Below, piece by piece: positions 56,005 through 61,601 of a stretch of 61,601 nucleotides of DNA. The stretch is from NCBI RefSeq assembly GCF_003054195.1, contig NZ_QBKP01000022.1:1-61601 (forward strand), written 5' to 3'. This stretch comes from Gemmobacter caeni (GTDB lineage Bacteria > Pseudomonadota > Alphaproteobacteria > Rhodobacterales > Rhodobacteraceae). The notes beneath the pieces were generated by a model that saw only the letters and a program-made list of their open reading frames with translations, did no database searches and was not told the DNA's origin. Made by a program: the position numbers and the translations under genes. The number at the start of each line of letters is the position of its first letter. Position 1 is the first letter of the stretch.

Positions 56005-56858
56005 TGCCGCTTGCCCCGCAGCCGCGCTGCCCCGTCCTGCACTTCGCGAGCCAGCCGCCGCGCCGCACGGCGGCGCTGGGCTGGCTGGCTTCGGCCTCGG
56101 TCGTGGCGCTGATGGTTTCGGCGCTGGCCGCGCTGGCCATGGCGGTGCAGCCTTCGGGCGAGGCGATGGGCGAGCAGGAGGATGCCATCGCCCTGATCAT
56201 GGCGCCCCCCGCGATGGAGCTTGGGGCCTATAGCGAGCCCGCGCCGGAGGTGCCGGTTGAAGCCCCCGATATGGCCGACCCCGCGCCGCTGGCCGAGACG
56301 CTCCCTGATCTGCCGATGACGGAAGATGCGCCGCCCGATCCGGCGGACCTGGCCGAGGTGCCCGACGTGCCGGAGGCCGACGCACCGCCGGAACAGGTGG
56401 AGGTCCCGCCACCGCCGCCGCCCGAGGCGGTTGCCGAAATCACGCCACCGCCGAAACCGGAGCCGCCGAAGAAGAAACCTGTCGAGCAGAAAAAGGCCCC
56501 GAAGAAGGCCAAAAAGAAAACCGTACAGGCCGCATCGGCTGCCGCGCCCTCTGCCGCCCCGGCGAAAGCCGCCGCTGCCTCAAGCGGATCGGGCAAGCGG
56601 GCGGCTGCGGATTATCCGGGCAAGGTGATGAAAAAGGTGCGCCAGACGCGAAAGGCAAAATCGCCCGAACGCGGCACGGTGCTGGTTGGCTTTTCCGTTT
56701 CCGGCAATGGCGGTCTGGGCATGGTCAAAGTGCTGCGCAGTTCCGGCTCCGCCGCGCTGGACCGGATCGCGCTGGATCATATCCGCCGGGCCGCCCCCTT
56801 CCCGGCGCCTCCCGCCGGGGCCAAGACGAACTTTTCCTTCGAGTTCACCGGGCGCTGA
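56001..56858 (+). CDS. tonB: TonB energy-transducing protein
   Basis: A 285-residue TonB. An N-terminal membrane helix (about 25-48) carries the conserved Ser/Val-rich face. Residues about 65-165 are Pro/Glu-rich, then a Lys/Ala stretch. The C-terminal domain (about 200-285) has RGTVLVGFSVSGNGGLGMVK and ALDRIALDHIRRAAPFPAPP. It links ExbBD to HmuR. The ATG at 56001 overlaps exbD by 4 bp. Confidence 0.93.
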   Translation: MMPLAPQPRCPVLHFASQPPRRTAALGWLASASVVALMVSALAALAMAVQPSGEAMGEQEDAIALIMAPPAMELGAYSEPAPEVPVEAPDMADPAPLAETLPDLPMTEDAPPDPADLAEVPDVPEADAPPEQVEVPPPPPPEAVAEITPPPKPEPPKKKPVEQKKAPKKAKKKTVQAASAAAPSAAPAKAAAASSGSGKRAAADYPGKVMKKVRQTRKAKSPERGTVLVGFSVSGNGGLGMVKVLRSSGSAALDRIALDHIRRAAPFPAPPAGAKTNFSFEFTGR

Positions 56859-56864
56859 TCCCGT

Positions 56865-56878
56865 CTGACCTGGATCAA
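56865..56878. promoter_or_regulatory. FNR-like box upstream of the YeeE-type gene
   Basis: CTGACCTGGATCAA differs from TTGAY-N4-RTCAA only at the first base. It lies 49 bp before the ATG of the YeeE-type gene. No good -10 lies at the class II spacing, so this is a moderate candidate only. Confidence 0.45.
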
Positions 56879-56927
56879 TGCTCTGCGCCTCGCCTTTGTG
56901 GCATCGTCCCGCAAAGGAGAATCGCGC

Positions 56928-57989
56928 ATGGATATCGTCTGGCTGCTGGACAGGATCGAGGAATCTCACCTGGCGCTTCTGTTCGGCCTGCTGACCGGCG
57001 TGGTTTTCGGTGTCGCGGCGCAGCGGTCCTCGTTCTGCCTGCGCGCCGCGACGGTGGAGTTTGCACGCGGACGGCTGGGGCCGCGCATGTCGGTCTGGCT
57101 GCTGACCTTTTCCACTGCCGTGATCTGGGTGCAGGGCGCGCGCCTTCTGGGCCTGTTCCGGCCCGAGGATGCGCGGATGATGGCGGTGACAGGATCATGG
57201 TCCGGCGCGGTCATCGGCGGGCTGATGTTCGGCGCGGGTATGGTGTTGGCGCGCGGTTGTTCCGGGCGGCTGCTTGTGCTGGCGGCGACGGGGAACCTGC
57301 GGTCGGTGGTGTCGGGGCTGATCTTTGCCGTCGTGGCGCAGATGGCCCTGCACGGCTGGCTGGCGCCGCTGCGGCAGCGGCTCGCGGGGCTTTGGGTCAC
57401 GCCGGGTGGGCGGAATGTCGATCTGATCGCCGCGCTGTCCCTGCCCGAGGGCACCGGGCTGGCGCTGGGCCTGGCCATCGCGGTGCTGGCGCTGTGGCTG
57501 GCGGCGCGCAACGCGCTGGGCTGGTCACGGCTGGTCTTTGCCTCGGGCGTGGGATTTGCCGTGGCATTGGGCTGGGTGCTGACCTTCAGCCTGTCACAGG
57601 CGGCGTTCGAACCCGTCAGCGTGACCTCGGCCACCTTTTCCGGCCCCTCAGCCAATATGCTGATGTTCTTCCTGACCGAGAACCCGGCACTCGATTTCGA
57701 CATCGGGCTGATACCGGGGGTATTTCTGGGGGCGCTGTTGTCCGCCGCGCTGAAGGGGGAGCTGCATTTTCAGGGCTTCGATGGCGAAAGCCAGATGCGC
57801 CGGTCGATGTTCGGCGCGGTGCTGATGGGGTTTGGCGCCATGCTGGCGGGCGGTTGCGCCATCGGCGCGGGCGTCACAGGCGGCTCGATCTTTGCCGCGA
57901 CCGCCTGGCTCGCCCTTCTGTGCATGTGGATCGGCGCGGCGATCACCGATGTCGTGGTCGATCAGCCACGGGGCCGCGTGGCGGCCTGA
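56928..57989 (+). CDS. YeeE/YedE-family sulfur transporter
   Basis: A 353-residue membrane protein with about nine helices. The family Cys motifs are present: FGVAAQRSSFCLRAA, MVLARGCSGRLL and MLAGGCAIGAGVTGGS. E. coli YeeE takes up thiosulfate through such cysteines. The ATG at 56928 follows AAAGGAGA. It faces the sox genes (convergent), so thiosulfate or another sulfur compound is a reasonable substrate; it may be the counterpart of SoxT. Confidence 0.88.
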   Translation: MDIVWLLDRIEESHLALLFGLLTGVVFGVAAQRSSFCLRAATVEFARGRLGPRMSVWLLTFSTAVIWVQGARLLGLFRPEDARMMAVTGSWSGAVIGGLMFGAGMVLARGCSGRLLVLAATGNLRSVVSGLIFAVVAQMALHGWLAPLRQRLAGLWVTPGGRNVDLIAALSLPEGTGLALGLAIAVLALWLAARNALGWSRLVFASGVGFAVALGWVLTFSLSQAAFEPVSVTSATFSGPSANMLMFFLTENPALDFDIGLIPGVFLGALLSAALKGELHFQGFDGESQMRRSMFGAVLMGFGAMLAGGCAIGAGVTGGSIFAATAWLALLCMWIGAAITDVVVDQPRGRVAA

Positions 57990-57991
57990 GG

Positions 57992-58930
57992 CTATTCGAA
58001 CTCCATCTCGGCAAAGACCACACCGGCGTTCTTGGTCGCCAGTTCCCCGAACGTGTCGAGATGCGCCCACCGCGACTGGTCGACGTAATAGGCGCCGGCC
58101 AGATCGCCGCCTTCCTCCAGATGCGTGGCGATCTTCGCCCGCAAATCCACCAGATAATCGCGCGTATAGCGGCGCACTTGCGCCAGATTGGTCGGGTGGC
58201 CGTGGCCTGGAATGACGTAGGTGGGGGCGAGCGGTTCCAGCTTCGTCTCCCATGTCTCGATCCAGCAGGAGGTGCAGGTGCCCTCAAAGATCGGCGGCAT
58301 CCGTTCGTGAAAGGCGATGTCGCCCGCGATCATCATGCCCCATTGCGGCAGCCAGACCTGGGTGTCGCCGGGGCTGTGGGCGGGGCCAAGGTGCAGCACC
58401 TCTACCGAGACGCCGCCCATTTCGATGGTCTTGCGGTCGGTGAAGGTTTCGGTCGGGGCGGCGATCACCGTGGCTTCGGCATTCTCGCGGGCATAGCGTT
58501 GCAGTGCTGCCAGATCCTGCGCCGCACCGTCGGCAAATTCGGCCGCCGCTTCCTCATGTGCGAGGATCGGCACGCCCTGCGCCACCCAATAGCCGTTGCC
58601 CAGCATGGCGTGGCCCTGACCGTTTTCGACGATGACCAGCTTCACCGGCTGGTCGGTCACGGCACGGATTTCGGCATGCAGCGCCTCGGCCAGTTTCCAC
58701 GACGCGCCAGAGTTCACCACGATCACCCCGTCGCCGGTGACGATGAAGCTCAGGTTGTTGTTATGGCCTGCGTTCTCATAGGTCGGCGGTGCCGTGGCGC
58801 CGGTGGCGGTGAAGACATGCGGGATTACCTCGACCGGCTTCGCGTAAAGCACCGATTGTGGGTATTGATCCGGGATGTCCTCGGACGCGAGGGCGGGGCT
58901 GGCGATCAGCAGCAGGGCAAGCGCGCGCAT
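57992..58930 (-). CDS. soxH: SoxH-like metallo-beta-lactamase-fold protein with altered metal motif
   Basis: A 312-residue exported protein. A signal peptide (1-15) ends at ALA. The fold is that of the metallo-beta-lactamase superfamily (quinoprotein-relay-type), with GPAHSPGD, MIAGDIAFHE and VIPGHGHPT in order. The HxHxDH zinc motif is replaced by NGQGHA at 103-108, so three of its four ligands are gone. Position matches soxH, the last gene of the Paracoccus sox cluster; the assignment rests on position and fold. It starts 3 bp after the soxG-like gene. Confidence 0.72.
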   Translation of the reverse strand: MRALALLLIASPALASEDIPDQYPQSVLYAKPVEVIPHVFTATGATAPPTYENAGHNNNLSFIVTGDGVIVVNSGASWKLAEALHAEIRAVTDQPVKLVIVENGQGHAMLGNGYWVAQGVPILAHEEAAAEFADGAAQDLAALQRYARENAEATVIAAPTETFTDRKTIEMGGVSVEVLHLGPAHSPGDTQVWLPQWGMMIAGDIAFHERMPPIFEGTCTSCWIETWETKLEPLAPTYVIPGHGHPTNLAQVRRYTRDYLVDLRAKIATHLEEGGDLAGAYYVDQSRWAHLDTFGELATKNAGVVFAEMEFE

Positions 58931-58933
58931 GGC

Positions 58934-59842
58934 TCAGCTTTCGACGAAGCGATAGGTGCCGTCCGTGCGCTCGGCCCGGCCGATGCCGCCGCCGGGCAGG
59001 TGGAAGCCGATCAGCGGCATCTGTTCGGACGCCAGCCGGTCCAGCAGCCGCAGCCGGGTCGCGGCGGCGGTTTCGGCATCCTGATCTGAGCCGGAATGCC
59101 AGTCGGGCCGTTCGAAGGCGATATGGTGGTTGCCGATGGCATCGCCCGCGATCAGCACCCCCTCGCTGCCGGAACGCAGTTCATAGGCGATATGGCCGGG
59201 GGTATGACCGGGCGTCAGATGGGCGGCGATGCCGGGCAGCACCTCGTCGCCGTCGGCGATGAGACGCATCTGATCGGCGATCACCCCTAGCCGCCGCGCG
59301 GCGCCCACGGCAAAGGTGGTGCGGGCGGCGCCGATGGTGTTCACCGTCTCGGGATCGGTCCAGTAATCGAATTCGGCCTGCCCCATGACAAATTCCGCAT
59401 TGGGGAAGATCGGGTCGTCGAATTCATCCAGCAGGCCCCAGAGATGATCGGGGTGGCCGTGGGTGAACAGCACATGGGTGATGTCCTCGGGCGTGATGCC
59501 CAGCGTGTCGAAGGCCTCGGCCAGCTTGCCGGCGGAGGGCATGAAATCATGGCCCGCGCCCACATCGAACAACACCACCCTGTCAGCGTCGCGCAGCAGC
59601 GTCACGTTGCAGGGTGGTGTCATCTGGTCGGTGCCGATGCCGTAGCGCGTCAGAATATCGGTGGCTTCCGGCGGGGCGCCGTCGAGCAGAAAGCTGCCGT
59701 GCAGGGTCAGGAACCCGTCGGACAGCGTGTCGATCTGCATGCCGCCCAGGGTCAGTGTATTGCCCGCCCAAAGGCGACGCGGCGCCAGTGGCGCGGTCAC
59801 GGCGGCGGCGGCGAGAGTCATCAGGGATCGACGGCTGATCAT
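58934..59842 (-). CDS. soxG: SoxG-like metallo-beta-lactamase-fold protein
   Basis: A 302-residue exported protein. A twin-arginine signal (SRRSLM, about 1-27) ends near LWAG. The zinc motif THGHPDH (127-133) is complete, with HTPGH, AGDAI and a C-terminal GFHLPGGG as further ligand regions. A metal-dependent hydrolase that is folded before export. Position suggests soxG, which is dispensable for thiosulfate oxidation in Paracoccus. It lies 87 bp after soxD and 3 bp before the soxH-like gene. Confidence 0.78.
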   Translation of the reverse strand: MISRRSLMTLAAAAVTAPLAPRRLWAGNTLTLGGMQIDTLSDGFLTLHGSFLLDGAPPEATDILTRYGIGTDQMTPPCNVTLLRDADRVVLFDVGAGHDFMPSAGKLAEAFDTLGITPEDITHVLFTHGHPDHLWGLLDEFDDPIFPNAEFVMGQAEFDYWTDPETVNTIGAARTTFAVGAARRLGVIADQMRLIADGDEVLPGIAAHLTPGHTPGHIAYELRSGSEGVLIAGDAIGNHHIAFERPDWHSGSDQDAETAAATRLRLLDRLASEQMPLIGFHLPGGGIGRAERTDGTYRFVES

Positions 59843-59929
59843 GGCACGCTCCGTTGTGCGAGAAAGCCGCAGCAGGGTCAGGCCCGCTGCGGCAGGGATG
59901 GCGCGGGGAGAGGCCGCGCCACAGGGAGG

Positions 59930-61060
59930 TTACTGAGCGAAGGTGGACAGGTAGGCGATGACCGCCGCGCGATCCTCTTCCTTCTTCAGCCCCGCGAAGG
60001 ACATCTTGGTGCCCTTGATGAAGGCCTTCGGGTTCTCCAGCAGGTGATGCAGAGCGGCTTCATCCCAGACCAGCCCTTCTTCCGCCATGGCCAGCAGGGG
60101 TTTGGAGTATTTGAAACCCTCCACCTTGCCCGCCGGATGGCCGACCACATTGTTCAGCATGGGGCCAGTGCCGTTCTTGGCGCCTTCCCCGACCTTGTGG
60201 CAGGCGGCGCATTTCTTGAACACCTTTTCGCCTGCGGCGATCAGCTCCGGGTGGGGACCGGCGGCCGGTGCGGCAGCCTGATCGGCGGGGGCCGCCTCGG
60301 GTGCCGGTTCTGGTTCCGCCTGGGGCGTGGCTTCTGCCGGGGTTTCGGTCGCGGCGGCTTCGGCGCTCGCCTCGGCAGCGGCCGCCACGATGTCGGGCAG
60401 GGTGCCCGCCGGTTTGCCGTCGGGGTCGGTCGGTGTCACGTTCAGTTCCACCGCGCGCTTGGTGACCTTGGGCGCCCCTTCGGCGCAATTGGTCATGCAG
60501 GCTTCCGCGCGGAACTTCGGATATTCGCTTTCCGGCCGGTCGTCGGGATAGAAGCCATCGGCATTCGGCAGCACGACCTCAGTGAAGTTTTTGTTCGACA
60601 GGGTGAAGTCATCCTCCACCAGGCCATTGGAATACAGCAGGAAAGCGACGATGGCATAGGTTTCATCCACGCTGACCGTCTGCGCCGCGCCGAAGGGCAT
60701 GGAGCGGTGGATATAGTCGTAAACGGTGGACAGATGCGGCCAGTAGCTGCCGATGGTCTTGACCGGGCGGCGGTCAGTCAGGCTGCCTTCGCCCCCGGCC
60801 AGCACCGGCCAGCTGTCCAGACCTTCGGCAAATTCGCCATGGCAGGCAGCGCATTTCTCGGCAAAGACCTCCTCGCCGGTTTCCACATTGCCCGAGCCGG
60901 GGCGCAGGCCGGTGCCATCGGGCAGCACCGCTACGTCCCATGCGGAAATCTCTTCGGGCAGGGCAGGGCGGCCAAGGCCCAGCTTGTCAGCCATCGCCGG
61001 ACCGGCCAGCGTCGAAAGCGCAAGCGCCGAGCCGATCAGCAGGTTACGCGATTTCGACAT
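59930..61060 (-). CDS. soxD: Sulfur dehydrogenase di-haem cytochrome subunit SoxD
   Basis: A 376-residue di-haem cytochrome c. A signal peptide ends at AMA (residue 24). Domain 1 has CAACH (70-74); a Glu/Ala/Pro-rich linker lies at about 225-275; domain 2 has CAACH (284-288) and the Met ligand in GTKMSFAG. It transfers electrons from the SoxC molybdenum centre, removing six electrons from the SoxY-bound sulfane sulfur. The ATG at 61060 overlaps the soxC end by 17 bp; an in-frame ATG at 61120 lies inside soxC and is not preferred. Confidence 0.95.
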   Translation of the reverse strand: MSKSRNLLIGSALALSTLAGPAMADKLGLGRPALPEEISAWDVAVLPDGTGLRPGSGNVETGEEVFAEKCAACHGEFAEGLDSWPVLAGGEGSLTDRRPVKTIGSYWPHLSTVYDYIHRSMPFGAAQTVSVDETYAIVAFLLYSNGLVEDDFTLSNKNFTEVVLPNADGFYPDDRPESEYPKFRAEACMTNCAEGAPKVTKRAVELNVTPTDPDGKPAGTLPDIVAAAAEASAEAAATETPAEATPQAEPEPAPEAAPADQAAAPAAGPHPELIAAGEKVFKKCAACHKVGEGAKNGTGPMLNNVVGHPAGKVEGFKYSKPLLAMAEEGLVWDEAALHHLLENPKAFIKGTKMSFAGLKKEEDRAAVIAYLSTFAQ

Positions 61061-61601
61061 TCTCGACCTCCCCGTCGGCCTTGACCCACCAGGTCTGGAT
61101 ACCGTTGTTGTGATAGACATTGTTCAGCCCGCGAATGTCGCGCAGCGCGTTCTTGGTGGGCTGGACATAGCCGGTCTCGTCGGTGGCGCGGGATTGCAGG
61201 AACAGTTCCGACCCGTCCCAGTCGATGTCCAGATGGAAGCGGGTCAGCGCCTTGCTGCGGGCCTCGCCGGTGATGCGGGCCTCCTGCCAGTTGCGCCCGC
61301 CGTCCAGCGAAACGTCGACCTTTGTAACCTTGCCATTGCCCGACCAGGCCAGACCGGAAATGACCAGCGGCCCCTTGCCATGGCGGATCGGCGCTTGCGG
61401 CGAGGGCGTGGTGATGACGGATTTCGCATCCATCACCCATGTCCATTTGCGCGCGCGGCCATCAGGCATCAGATCGGTGTATTTCGAGGTTTCCTCGCGG
61501 CTTTCCCGTAGATCCGCCGTGATACGACCAGCGGCCAACAGTTCGGCTTCATGGTTTGACTCGCGCACGGTCTCTGCCAAGCTTGCCGAATACCACTCCT
61601 G
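61044..61601 (-). CDS. soxC: Sulfur dehydrogenase molybdenum subunit SoxC (C-terminal part)
   Basis: The last 185 residues of a sulfite-oxidase-family protein; the start lies beyond the right edge. Visible parts are the Moco dimerisation domain: KWTWVMDAKSVITTPSP, ISGLAWSGNGKVTKVDVSLD, and SRATDETGYVQPTKNALRD. The adjacent SoxD gene makes SoxC the clear assignment. The molybdenum-binding Cys is outside the window. It overlaps soxD by 17 bp. Confidence 0.94.
   Translation of the reverse strand, partial: QEWYSASLAETVRESNHEAELLAAGRITADLRESREETSKYTDLMPDGRARKWTWVMDAKSVITTPSPQAPIRHGKGPLVISGLAWSGNGKVTKVDVSLDGGRNWQEARITGEARSKALTRFHLDIDWDGSELFLQSRATDETGYVQPTKNALRDIRGLNNVYHNNGIQTWWVKADGEVENVEIA

Overview
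The window is about 61.6 kb of high-GC chromosomal DNA from an alphaproteobacterium, most likely a Paracoccus-type member of the Rhodobacteraceae. The evidence is a CcrM-type methyltransferase, a CycM-like membrane cytochrome c552, the hemN / fnrP / usp / ccoNOQP neighbourhood, and a sox thiosulfate-oxidation locus at the right edge. Nearly all of it is ordinary coding sequence. I see no CRISPR array, no insertion sequence and no intact prophage.

Layout. 0.4-8.5 kb: tRNA-Arg(CCT), a LacI-family regulator with two operator-like palindromes, a peptidoglycan-binding-domain protein, a DEAD-box RNA helicase with a repeat-rich tail, an enoyl-CoA hydratase/SDR pair and a DUF2125-type exported protein. 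8.5-18 kb: a GAF-M24 peptidase fusion, pmbA, an inositol-phosphatase-family enzyme, a capsule-type protein, trxA, a flavoprotein/MscS pair, a membrane-anchored winged-helix regulator overlapping a small secreted protein gene, a 59-residue exported peptide and rnhB. 18-26.7 kb: ccrM with three GANTC sites in its promoter, the SRP RNA gene, hydrolases, nudC, pheA and cycM. 26.8-33.8 kb: a yejABEF-type peptide ABC transporter and a glycosyltransferase. 33.8-41.8 kb: gene remnants, hemN, fnrP, catB, a tandem Usp protein and ccoNOQP, tied together by FNR boxes. 42-48.6 kb: a LysR regulator, a cation diffusion facilitator, a sulfate ABC transporter and an Lrp regulator. 48.6-56.9 kb: a divergent haem-uptake locus (hmuSTUV against hmuR-exbB-exbD-tonB). 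56.9-61.6 kb: a YeeE-type sulfur transporter facing soxC (partial), soxD and two metallo-beta-lactamase-fold genes.

How the parts work together. The FNR boxes at 35617, 38168 and 38200 place hemN, usp and ccoN under FnrP, a low-oxygen module: oxygen-independent haem synthesis, a cbb3 oxidase and a stress protein. CycM could carry electrons between bc1 and an oxidase. SoxCD, the YeeE protein and the sulfate importer serve sulfur metabolism, and the haem-uptake locus supplies iron and haem.

The points most worth following up are a predicted leaderless FNR-dependent hemN promoter, the GANTC cluster at ccrM, the winged-helix regulator and its overlapping secreted partner, a 13-bp palindrome shared by two promoters, a SoxH-like protein that lacks its zinc motif, and a sox order without soxE and soxF.
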